Shown in pieces: positions 34,375 through 42,368 of a stretch of 64,000 bases of DNA. The translations under genes were made by a program, and so were the position numbers. A model generated the notes under the pieces. That model saw only the letters and a list, made by a program, of their open reading frames with translations, ran no database searches and was not told where the DNA came from. The stretch spans positions 186,001-250,000 of the forward strand of contig CAVXCS010000005.1 of NCBI GenBank assembly GCA_963760375.1, read 5' to 3'. This DNA comes from Pelagihabitans sp963760375. Its GTDB lineage: Bacteria > Bacteroidota > Bacteroidia > Flavobacteriales > Flavobacteriaceae. Each line of letters begins with the position of its first letter. Position 1 is the first letter of the stretch.

Positions 34375-35232
34375 ATGAGCATCAAGGGCACATTGATTCC
34401 AATAGGCGGCAATGAAGACAAGGGAACGGGAAACACCGAGCAGTATACCTTGGAATTTATCCAGGAAGGCATTCTTTCCCGGGTAGTGAGGGAAAGTGGC
34501 GGCAATGCCGCCAACATAGTGGTGCTGCCCACGGCTTCGAGCATTCCCAAAGAAGTAGGCGAGAATTATCTCCATGCCTTCGGCAAATTGGGATGCGATA
34601 AGGTTGATGTGCTGCACCTGATGGATCGGGAAGACTCCGAAAGGAAAAAAAACATCGATTTGATCCGAAAAGCCGATTGTGTGATGTTTTCCGGAGGGGA
34701 TCAGTCGAAAATCAAAAAGATCATCGGAGGTACAAGGATGCATCAATTGTTAATTGAACGGTACCGAAAGGAGCCCGTTGTCATAGCGGGTACCAGTGCG
34801 GGAGCCATGTGCATGTCGGGTGAAATGATCACTGGTGGCAGCAGTAAGGATTCCTTGTTCAAAGGGGCCGTGGGGATGAGCAAAGGAATGGATTTTATAC
34901 CCAACCTGATTATCGATTCCCACTTCATTCAACGCGGGAGGTTCGGCAGATTGGCCGAGGCCGTGGCCAAATTTCCAAAACTCTTGGGTGTGGGCCTGGC
35001 TGAAGATACCGGTCTGGTGATCAAAAATTGCAACACTTTTGAAGTCATTGGTTCGGGCATGGTGGTCTTGTTCGATCCAAGCAGATTGAAGCACAACAAC
35101 GAAAAAGTTTTGGAAATTGGTTCTCCCATGTCATTGTCGAACCTTAGAACGCATATCTTGGCCAATGGCGACCGGTTCAACATCAAAAAAAGAAAATTGC
35201 AGGTGTTGCCACTCGACTCACCTTTTGTCTAA
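34375..35232 (+). CDS. cphB: Cyanophycinase
   Basis: A 285-residue serine exopeptidase of family S51 that degrades cyanophycin to beta-Asp-Arg dipeptides. The nucleophile is Ser141 in AGTSAGAM; FSGGDQSKI and the start TLIPIGGNEDKG are family marks. There is no signal peptide, so it is intracellular, like the polymer. Divergent from cphA and convergent with the isoaspartyl peptidase gene, with the two stops overlapping by 4 nt. Confidence 0.95.
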   Translation: MSIKGTLIPIGGNEDKGTGNTEQYTLEFIQEGILSRVVRESGGNAANIVVLPTASSIPKEVGENYLHAFGKLGCDKVDVLHLMDREDSERKKNIDLIRKADCVMFSGGDQSKIKKIIGGTRMHQLLIERYRKEPVVIAGTSAGAMCMSGEMITGGSSKDSLFKGAVGMSKGMDFIPNLIIDSHFIQRGRFGRLAEAVAKFPKLLGVGLAEDTGLVIKNCNTFEVIGSGMVVLFDPSRLKHNNEKVLEIGSPMSLSNLRTHILANGDRFNIKKRKLQVLPLDSPFV

Positions 35233-36161
35233 TCCTTGTATATCAGTATTTCAACCTTACCCGATCGATCCACGGAAGCCCTGTACATGCCTTCCGTATT
35301 GAAGGGCAGCGTTAAATTGCCTTGTGCATCCACAGCGATCAAACCCCCATCGCCTCCGAGATGCGGTAACCTGTTATGAATGATTTCGACTGCCGCTGCT
35401 TCGAGTGACAGGCCCTTATACTCGATCAAACAGGATAGATCGTAGGCGACCACCCCCCTGATAAAATATTCCCCGCTCCCGGTACAGGAGACGGCACAGG
35501 TCTTGTTGTTGGCGTAAGTGCCTGCCCCGATCATGGGGCTGTCGCCGACCCTTCCAAATCTTTTGTTTGTCATGCCCCCGGTTGATGTGGCCGCGGCCAA
35601 ATTGCCGAGATGATCACAGGCCACCGCACCAACGGTGCCGAATTTATCATCTTTTTTATGGGTGTGGTCGAGTTGAAAATTTACCGTATCCTTCAATTCC
35701 ATCCATTGTTGGTGCCTCAGGTCATCGTAGAAATACGAATCTTTCAAAATCGGGTAATTCAAATGCTTGGCAAAGTCAATGGCTCCCGCGCCCGCCAAAA
35801 AAACATGATCGGTCCGTTCCATGACATCAAGTGCCAAAGCGATAGGGTTTTTAATACCGGTCACCAGGGAAACGGCTCCTGCCTTCAGGGTACGCCCATC
35901 CATAATCGAAGCGTCCATTTCATGGGTGCCTTTCGCTGTAAAAACACTGCCTTTGCCTGCATTGAACAATGGGGAATCTTCCAATGCCATCACCGATCGT
36001 TGAACGGCTTCCATGGCGGTACCTCGTTGGTCCAAGATGGTTTGGCCTATCATCAGTGCCTTTTCCAAGGCCTTTTTATAGGCCGATTCCTTTTCCGGGG
36101 TCATCATTCCCTTCACCAAGGTTCCAGCACCGCCGTGTATAGCTATTGAATAGGTTCTCAT
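35229..36161 (-). CDS. iaaA: Isoaspartyl peptidase / plant-type L-asparaginase
   Basis: A 310-residue Ntn-hydrolase that is cleaved autocatalytically to expose Thr about 176 (FGTVGAVACD). Other marks are IHGGAGT at the start, NAGKGSVF, and the substrate motif GDSPMIGAGTYA. It hydrolyses beta-aspartyl dipeptides and so would finish cyanophycin breakdown to free Asp and Arg. Start overlaps the stop of the upstream reductase gene (ATGA), so the two are translated together. Confidence 0.92.
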   Translation of the reverse strand: MRTYSIAIHGGAGTLVKGMMTPEKESAYKKALEKALMIGQTILDQRGTAMEAVQRSVMALEDSPLFNAGKGSVFTAKGTHEMDASIMDGRTLKAGAVSLVTGIKNPIALALDVMERTDHVFLAGAGAIDFAKHLNYPILKDSYFYDDLRHQQWMELKDTVNFQLDHTHKKDDKFGTVGAVACDHLGNLAAATSTGGMTNKRFGRVGDSPMIGAGTYANNKTCAVSCTGSGEYFIRGVVAYDLSCLIEYKGLSLEAAAVEIIHNRLPHLGGDGGLIAVDAQGNLTLPFNTEGMYRASVDRSGKVEILIYKD

Positions 36162-37141
36162 GGGTTTATATGGGCCGATTTTTTAGTGGCGATGGATGCC
36201 ATGATCATTTTTGCATGTATCCTTGAATTCTCTATGAACCATTTATGGGTTTCCATGCCCCCGCAGATGACCCCGGCAAGATATAGGCCCGCTACATTGG
36301 TCTCCATGGTTTCGGGATCATATTGTGGAAGCCGTTTTTCATCTTGGGAAAGGGCAATTCCCAGTTTTTCCAAAAATTCAAAATTGGGTTTGTAACCGAT
36401 AAGCGCGAGCACGAAATCGTTCTCCAGGCCGATGGTGCCTTCCGGCGTATCGATCATGATTTCGTTCTCGCGAATCTCTTTGACCTTGGCATTGAAATAG
36501 GCCTTGATGCTGCCTTCCTCGATCCGATTGATGATATCGGGCCGCACCCAGTATTTCACCCGTTGGCCCACCTCAGGTCCCCTGATGATCAAGGTGACCT
36601 CCGAACCCTTGCGCCAGCACTCCAGTGCGGAATCTATGGCTGAATTGCTCGCTCCGATCACTGCCAATTTTTGGCCTGCATAGAAATGCGGATCTTTATA
36701 ATAGTGCGATACTTTGGGTAGATTTTCCCCAGGCACATCGAGCTTGTTGGGGATATCATAAAATCCAGTCGCAATAATGACTTGGTCTGCCGTGTACTGT
36801 CGTTTGCTGGTTTCCACAATGAATACATCCCCCTTTTTGTGCACTTGTGACACTTTTTCAAACAAATGGATGTTCAATTTGTTGGAGGATACGATCCTGC
36901 GATAATATTCCAGTGCCTCATTCCTTTTGGGCTTGGCCTCCTTGCTGATAAAGGGAATTTCATCGATTTCCAGTCTTTCAGAAGAAGAAAAGAACTGCAT
37001 GTTCACGGGGTAATTGAACAAGGAATTCACGATCGGTCCTTTTTCAATGATAACATAGGTAAATCCCTTCTTTTTGGCCTCCAAACCACAGGCAATGCCA
37101 ATCGGACCACCCCCTACTATGACCAGATCTAATTTTTCCAT
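36158..37141 (-). CDS. YpdA-like FAD/NADPH oxidoreductase (putative bacillithiol disulfide reductase)
   Basis: A 327-residue two-dinucleotide-binding flavoprotein: FAD motif VIVGGGPIGIACGLEA, NADPH motif AVIGASNSAIDSALE and the later ALIGYKPNFEFL and AGVICGG. It lacks the CxxC of thioredoxin reductase, as in YpdA/Bdr. YpdA reduces bacillithiol disulfide; that this organism uses bacillithiol is an inference. It starts an operon with iaaA. ATG 37141 is preferred because the FAD motif begins at once. Confidence 0.85.
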   Translation of the reverse strand: MEKLDLVIVGGGPIGIACGLEAKKKGFTYVIIEKGPIVNSLFNYPVNMQFFSSSERLEIDEIPFISKEAKPKRNEALEYYRRIVSSNKLNIHLFEKVSQVHKKGDVFIVETSKRQYTADQVIIATGFYDIPNKLDVPGENLPKVSHYYKDPHFYAGQKLAVIGASNSAIDSALECWRKGSEVTLIIRGPEVGQRVKYWVRPDIINRIEEGSIKAYFNAKVKEIRENEIMIDTPEGTIGLENDFVLALIGYKPNFEFLEKLGIALSQDEKRLPQYDPETMETNVAGLYLAGVICGGMETHKWFIENSRIHAKMIMASIATKKSAHINP

Positions 37142-37184
37142 TTTTTGGGCTGATGAAAATGCCAATGCGAATTTTTTATGGGAA

Positions 37185-37192
37185 CAAAGCTA
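37185..37192 (-). promoter_or_regulatory. -7 promoter element of the YpdA-like gene and iaaA
   Basis: Minus-strand TAGCTTTG, an exact TAnnTTTG match, 43 nt before the ATG at 37141. Confidence 0.45.
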
Positions 37193-37339
37193 GGTAAATT
37201 ATGGCAAAGTACGGACTCGCTGTATTTGATGGGTACAGTGGTATTGCTTATGACCGGAATACCATAAAATATGACTTTTATCATACTATGCCTGCGCCAA
37301 TATCGGGACCTTTATGCCGAACGATTAAAAATAATTATT

Positions 37340-37765
37340 ATGAGTATTAGACAAAGAATTCCGGTCTCCAAGATCATGACCACCCATTTGATCACTTTGA
37401 ATGTGACCGATGGGCTCGACAAGGCCGAAAGCCTGTTCAAAAAGCATCACATCAGGCATATACCCGTAGTGGAGGGGGAAAAGATTGTGGGGATGTTGAG
37501 TTTAACCGATTTGCTGCGCATCAGTTTTGCGGATGGTGCCTTTCAGGATGAGGATGCGGTTGATACCGTAGTTTATAATATGTTCTCAGTTAGACAGGTA
37601 ATGGCCAAAAACCTGATCAGCGTTTCTCCCGAAGCCAATATCAAGGAGGTGGCCGAAATATTGGCCAAAAAGGAATTCCATGCCTTACCGGTCGTGGATC
37701 ATGATAAATTGGTCGGTATCGTCACCACCACCGATTTGATCAACTACCTTTTGGAGCAATACTAA
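37340..37765 (+). CDS. Tandem CBS-domain protein
   Basis: A 141-residue protein made of two CBS motifs (a Bateman module): VSKIMTTHLITLNVTDGL...HIPVVEGEKIVGMLSLTDLL and VRQVMAKNLISVSP...ALPVVDHDKLVGIVTTTDLI. Such modules bind adenine nucleotides and regulate partner enzymes or channels. No effector domain is attached. ATG 37340 is chosen, as the module starts there. The stop overlaps that of convergent rpe by 3 nt. Confidence 0.88.
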   Translation: MSIRQRIPVSKIMTTHLITLNVTDGLDKAESLFKKHHIRHIPVVEGEKIVGMLSLTDLLRISFADGAFQDEDAVDTVVYNMFSVRQVMAKNLISVSPEANIKEVAEILAKKEFHALPVVDHDKLVGIVTTTDLINYLLEQY

Positions 37766-38424
37766 CCATTGGCAATTTTTGAAATCCGGGCAATGGCGGC
37801 AAGCGGATCGGGTGCACTGAAAACATAACTTCCCGTGACCAGCACATCGGCGCCGGAATCGACCAATTTTTTCGCGTTGGTATCGGTCACGCCGCCATCG
37901 ACCTCAATGAGGGTGTGGGCTCCCCTTGATTCGATCAAAGCTTTGAGCGCTTTTATTTTGCGATAGGTATTTTCGATAAATGACTGTCCGCCAAAGCCCG
38001 GGTTGACACCCATAACGCAAACCAGGTCGATGTCATTGATCGTATCCTCCAATAGGGAAATGTTGGTATGCGGATTCAATGCGACCCCGGCTTTCATGCC
38101 TGCACCCTTAATGGCTTGCAGGGTGCGATGCAGGTGTGTGCAGGCTTCATAATGCACGCTCAGGACATCGGCGCCCAAATGGGCGAAGGTTTCGATATAG
38201 CGATCGGGATCGACGATCATCAAATGCACGTCCAAAGGTTTCGTGGCATGTTTGGCTATGGCTTTGATCACCGGCATTCCATAAGAAATATTCGGAACGA
38301 ACAAGCCATCCATCACATCGATATGGTGCCAATCGGCATCGCTTCCATTTACCATTTCTACATCTCGTTGTAGATTGCCAAAATCGGCGGCCAAAAGCGA
38401 AGGTGCTATTTTAATTTTATTCAT
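37762..38424 (-). CDS. rpe: Ribulose-phosphate 3-epimerase
   Basis: A 220-residue TIM-barrel enzyme interconverting ribulose-5-P and xylulose-5-P in the pentose phosphate pathway. Motifs in order are IAPSLLAADF, HHIDVMDGLFVPN, VHLMIVDP, VMGVNPGFGGQ and EVDGGV, with the expected metal-binding His and Asp residues. Confidence 0.96.
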   Translation of the reverse strand: MNKIKIAPSLLAADFGNLQRDVEMVNGSDADWHHIDVMDGLFVPNISYGMPVIKAIAKHATKPLDVHLMIVDPDRYIETFAHLGADVLSVHYEACTHLHRTLQAIKGAGMKAGVALNPHTNISLLEDTINDIDLVCVMGVNPGFGGQSFIENTYRKIKALKALIESRGAHTLIEVDGGVTDTNAKKLVDSGADVLVTGSYVFSAPDPLAAIARISKIANG

Positions 38425-38450
38425 TTTCGGTTATGCTTCCTAATTGATCA

Positions 38451-38458
38451 CAAAAGTA
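38451..38458 (-). promoter_or_regulatory. -7 promoter element of rpe
   Basis: Minus-strand TACTTTTG, an exact TAnnTTTG match, 26 nt before the rpe ATG. Confidence 0.45.
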
Positions 38459-38472
38459 ATGAATTGATACCG

Positions 38473-38970
38473 TTATCGCATCAGTGCCCTAAGTGCGTTA
38501 AGATCCAAAGGTTTCGTGAACATGTCCAATGTACCGTCCGGTTTTGAGGGCCATTCTTCTTTAGGCCGATCCCAGTAGAGTTCCACTCCGTTTTCATCGG
38601 GATCGTTGAGGTATAGCGCTTGGGACACCCCGTGATCGGCTGCTCCTGTCAAGGGATAATCGGCTTTGAGGATTCGCTCATAAATAGCTGCCAAATCTTT
38701 TCTTGTGGGATACAGAATGGCCGTATGGAAAAGTCCGACCGATTCCTTCCTTGCCGGTGGCGCATTCTTACTGTACCAAACATTAAGGCCAATGTGGTGG
38801 TGGTAGCCACCCGCAGCGATAAAAACCGCCTCCTTGCCGTATCTCGAGGTGATGTCAAACCCCAGTAGACCGCAATAAAAATCCAGGGAACTATCGATGT
38901 TGGCTACCTTTAAGTGTATATGGCCTATGCTGGCCCGGGCAGGTATTCGGTATGTTTCCTCTTTTGGCAT
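38473..38970 (-). CDS. VOC-family (glyoxalase/dioxygenase-like) protein
   Basis: A 165-residue vicinal-oxygen-chelate protein with betaalphabetabetabeta modules. IGHIHLKVANIDSSLDFY opens the domain and supplies a metal-binding His. GGYHHHIGLNVW and GLFHTAILYP follow, and the late acidic ligand is in NGVELYWDRP. It resembles CatE-like catechol dioxygenase halves. Substrate unknown. Confidence 0.85.
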   Translation of the reverse strand: MPKEETYRIPARASIGHIHLKVANIDSSLDFYCGLLGFDITSRYGKEAVFIAAGGYHHHIGLNVWYSKNAPPARKESVGLFHTAILYPTRKDLAAIYERILKADYPLTGAADHGVSQALYLNDPDENGVELYWDRPKEEWPSKPDGTLDMFTKPLDLNALRALMR

Positions 38971-39053
38971 GCCTATTATTTCTATTGACCATTAAAATAC
39001 CTCATGGCGCTATCTTTTCGCAATCGTGCTTTTCCATTTCATAAGAGGAGGCA

Positions 39054-42000
39054 TCATTGACCCATGTCGGATACTTCGATGGGCATTGCACCTGCTTTGC
39101 CCAAGACCGTGTTCACCGATGGCAGTTGTTTTTCCAAGGTCGCTTTAAGGGTAGCCAGATGTTTTTCAAGTTCGTTCGATAACTCATTATAAACCAAATA
39201 GGCACCGTCGGTCGGTTTCGCGTCCCCATCCTCAACGCTCCGTCGCAGGGATGCCAACCTGTTATTGAGTTTGATCGGGAAATTGAGGGGATCTTGGCCC
39301 GATTGGTTCTTTACCTGGTATAATGATTCTTCTACCTGCGCCATTTCTACAAGCAAAGGCTCTATGATCTTTTCAAAATCGGCGGTCCCCACTTTGTCTT
39401 TACTCGTGTTGATCTGTTTTCGAATCGCACGTATCTTGATCACCGCTTCGTTCGCGGCGCTGGTCTTTTTCATGATGTTATTGGCAAGTTCAAACTGTTC
39501 TTGCAGATCGGCCTCGGTTATGCCTTTAAAATTGGGGTCTATCAGAACTTTGAAACTATGGGTTTGCTCCGAATCCTTGGTTTTCATACGTACCTTATAG
39601 GTGCCCAAAGGCGCTTTTGGTCCTCTTTCCGGTTGGGCGCTCCATATGATCATTCCTTCAAATACTTTTGCCCCCGGATATCTCAAATCCCATGTAAATG
39701 TATTGATGCCCTTGGCCGTGGTCGGTTTTGATGAACCTCCTTGTTCCCACCAGGGCAGGTCGGGATCTTTTTCATATTGTGGCTTGCTGCCCGTGAAAGT
39801 GTCGATCAGCCGGTCATTGGCATCCAAAATTTCAAAGGTGATCGTATCCTGCTGCTGCTTCAGGTAATATTGTATGGAGGCATCCTTAATGCCCCTAATG
39901 GCATCCGAAGGTTCAAATAGCACTGCTGACCGAAGTTTCATTTCATCGCTGTACTGTCGCAAGGGCTGTATGTCATCCAAAATCCAAAAACCCCTACCGT
40001 GCGAACCCAAGACCAAGTCATTGTCTTTTACCACCAGATCGCGTATCGGCGTATCGGGAAGTTTTAATTGAAGACTTTGCCAAAGTTCACCGTCGTTCAT
40101 CGAAAAATAAACACCGTGTTCCGTTGCCAAGAACAGCAGTCCCTGTCGAACGGGATCCTCACGAACGGCCCTGGCAAAATGCCCTGCCGCGATTCCATTG
40201 ATGGTCTTGGTCCAGGTTTTTCCGTAATCATGCGTCTTAAATACGTAGGGCTGTCGATCGTCTACCTGATAGCGGTTCGCGGCCACAAAAAGTGTTCCGG
40301 GCCTATGTCTCGATTCTTCGATGATACTCACCCTTGAAAATTTGGGCAGGTCCTTTGGGGTAATGTCCGTCCAGGTCTTGCCGCCATCCCTGGTAATGTT
40401 GATTTTGCCGTCATCGGAACCGGCCCATATGGTATTGATATCATGAAAAGAGGGCGCCAATGCAAATACTGTGGCATAAATTTCGGGCCCGTTCATGTCC
40501 ATGGTAATGATTCCCCCGGTCTTATCCAGTGTTGTTGGATCCGCATAGGTCAGATCTGGACTAATTTTTTCCCAAGTTTGGCCGTCATTAGTGGTCTTCC
40601 AAATATGCTGCGAACAGGTATACATCACATTTGGATCTTGAGGTGCGAACATGATGGGGAAGGTCCATTGCCACCTTTCAGGAAGTGCACTTGCGGGTTC
40701 TCCAGAGAAAAATCTTGGATAAACCTGAATATCACGGGATTGTCCGTTACTTCGATCGTAGCGCGTCAACAGGGCGCCTTGACTGCCCGCATAGAAAATA
40801 TCTTTGTTGACGGGATGTTGGGTGATCCAACCACTTTCGCCCCCCCCGACGGCATAGTACCAACCGTGGTTCGGCCCCCTGGCCTGCATATGATCCCAGC
40901 CATCGCTTGGCATGGCAATGGTGCTATTATCTTGTTGCGCTCCGGCAACATGGTAGGGTACATCACTGGTTGCCATCACGTGGTACAACTGTGTGGTGAT
41001 ATAGTCCTGTTCCGTCCAGCTCTTTCCTTGGTTGATGCTCACATTGGCGCCCCCATCGTTCGAATTGATCATGCGGTCAGGATTATTGGGGTCGATCCAA
41101 AGATCGTGGTTGTCGCCATGGGGGACTTCAATGGTTGTACCAAAGGTTTTTCCACCATCGGTGGATTTATAAAATCCGGTATTCAAGCAATACACGGTTT
41201 CTTTGTCCCATGGATCTGCATAGATACGGGAATAATAAAAGGCACGTTGTCGCAATTTGCGCTCATCGTTGGTCCGTTCCCAGGTTTTTCCGCCGTCATC
41301 CGACCTAAAAACACCCCCATCATTGGCCTCCACGATGGCCCAGACCCGATTTGAATCTGCAGGGGAAACGGTAACGCCGATTTTACCGATAGGTGGGGCG
41401 GGCATACCGGGATTGTTCGTCAAATCTGTCCAGGTATCGCCACCATCGGTCGATTTCCATAACTTACAGTCGGGGCCGCCACCCCACATTTTCCAGGCCT
41501 TGCGGTATACCTGCCAGGTACTCGCGTACAGCACATTCGGATCGTTCCTATCGATGATCAGATCCACGGCACCTGCTTTTGGACTTACGTAGAGTACTTT
41601 TTGCCAACTATTGCCACCATCTTTACTGCGAAATACGCCGCGCTCTTCGTTATCGCCATAGGGATGGCCCAATGCGGCTACATATACAATATCTGGATTG
41701 GTAGGATGGATCCTTATCCGTGAAACGGCCTGGGTTTCCTTTAATCCAAGATGTCTCCAGGTTTTGCCGCCGTCCTTGGTTTTGTATACCCCGTCACCTT
41801 GGGTGATACTGCCGCGCAGTTGCACCTCACCCATACCGATGTATACGATATCAGGGTTGGTTTCGGCCACCGCCACGGCCCCGACCGAGGAACTGGTCAC
41901 CTGCCCATCGGTCACGGGCGACCATTCGGTGCCCCCGTCGGTCGTCTTCCACAAACCGCCACCGGTAGCGCCGAAATAATATTCGTTCGGTCTGCCTGGA

Positions 42001-42194
42001 CTGCCTGCACAACCCAATGAGCGTCCACCGCGATAGGGGCCTATATTTCGCCATTCAAGCCCTTCATAAAAACTTTGATCGATAGGACTGGGTTTTGCTA
42101 TTTCAGCTTTGGCACTTTTTTGGGCCGACAGGGGGTATGCCCCAAGGCAAAAACTTAAGGCCAAAAGAATTTTAACTTGTTTCGCAGAATACAT
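39054..42194 (-). CDS. Large secreted BNR-repeat / sortilin (VPS10)-like protein
   Basis: A 1046-residue exported protein: signal peptide (about 1-24, ending LSAQ), then two successive beta-propellers built from BNR/Asp-box repeats of S/T-x-D-G-G-x-T/S-W type (TTDGGTEW, TKDGGKTW, SKDGGNSW, STDGGDTW, SDDGGKTW, TRDGGKTW). A C-terminal part (about 780-1046) contains a beta-domain and a helical coiled coil. Such proteins are abundant in marine Bacteroidota and are labelled glycosyl hydrolase or VPS10-like without biochemical proof. No catalytic residues can be assigned. Its gene follows the beta-propeller/cytochrome gene on the same strand, 174 nt away. Confidence 0.85.
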   Translation of the reverse strand: MYSAKQVKILLALSFCLGAYPLSAQKSAKAEIAKPSPIDQSFYEGLEWRNIGPYRGGRSLGCAGSPGRPNEYYFGATGGGLWKTTDGGTEWSPVTDGQVTSSSVGAVAVAETNPDIVYIGMGEVQLRGSITQGDGVYKTKDGGKTWRHLGLKETQAVSRIRIHPTNPDIVYVAALGHPYGDNEERGVFRSKDGGNSWQKVLYVSPKAGAVDLIIDRNDPNVLYASTWQVYRKAWKMWGGGPDCKLWKSTDGGDTWTDLTNNPGMPAPPIGKIGVTVSPADSNRVWAIVEANDGGVFRSDDGGKTWERTNDERKLRQRAFYYSRIYADPWDKETVYCLNTGFYKSTDGGKTFGTTIEVPHGDNHDLWIDPNNPDRMINSNDGGANVSINQGKSWTEQDYITTQLYHVMATSDVPYHVAGAQQDNSTIAMPSDGWDHMQARGPNHGWYYAVGGGESGWITQHPVNKDIFYAGSQGALLTRYDRSNGQSRDIQVYPRFFSGEPASALPERWQWTFPIMFAPQDPNVMYTCSQHIWKTTNDGQTWEKISPDLTYADPTTLDKTGGIITMDMNGPEIYATVFALAPSFHDINTIWAGSDDGKINITRDGGKTWTDITPKDLPKFSRVSIIEESRHRPGTLFVAANRYQVDDRQPYVFKTHDYGKTWTKTINGIAAGHFARAVREDPVRQGLLFLATEHGVYFSMNDGELWQSLQLKLPDTPIRDLVVKDNDLVLGSHGRGFWILDDIQPLRQYSDEMKLRSAVLFEPSDAIRGIKDASIQYYLKQQQDTITFEILDANDRLIDTFTGSKPQYEKDPDLPWWEQGGSSKPTTAKGINTFTWDLRYPGAKVFEGMIIWSAQPERGPKAPLGTYKVRMKTKDSEQTHSFKVLIDPNFKGITEADLQEQFELANNIMKKTSAANEAVIKIRAIRKQINTSKDKVGTADFEKIIEPLLVEMAQVEESLYQVKNQSGQDPLNFPIKLNNRLASLRRSVEDGDAKPTDGAYLVYNELSNELEKHLATLKATLEKQLPSVNTVLGKAGAMPIEVSDMGQ

Positions 42195-42368
42195 TGATTT
42201 GGTGTTAAGGTTGGTTCAATGCGCCGATCTATAATGCCACATCGATTCCAAAGAATTAATAAATTTTAAGGATTCATGAAAAAAAGCAGGTTCGTTTATT
42301 CGCCCAAATTCTATTTGCGCAAAGTCATTAATACTGCTTCCAGTGTTGTTTTTGGGATGGCCTTGATC

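Noticed and set aside
40443..41354. 303-residue plus-strand ORF antisense to the BNR protein gene
   Set aside because: Shadow frame: the repetitive Asp-box codons leave the complement open.
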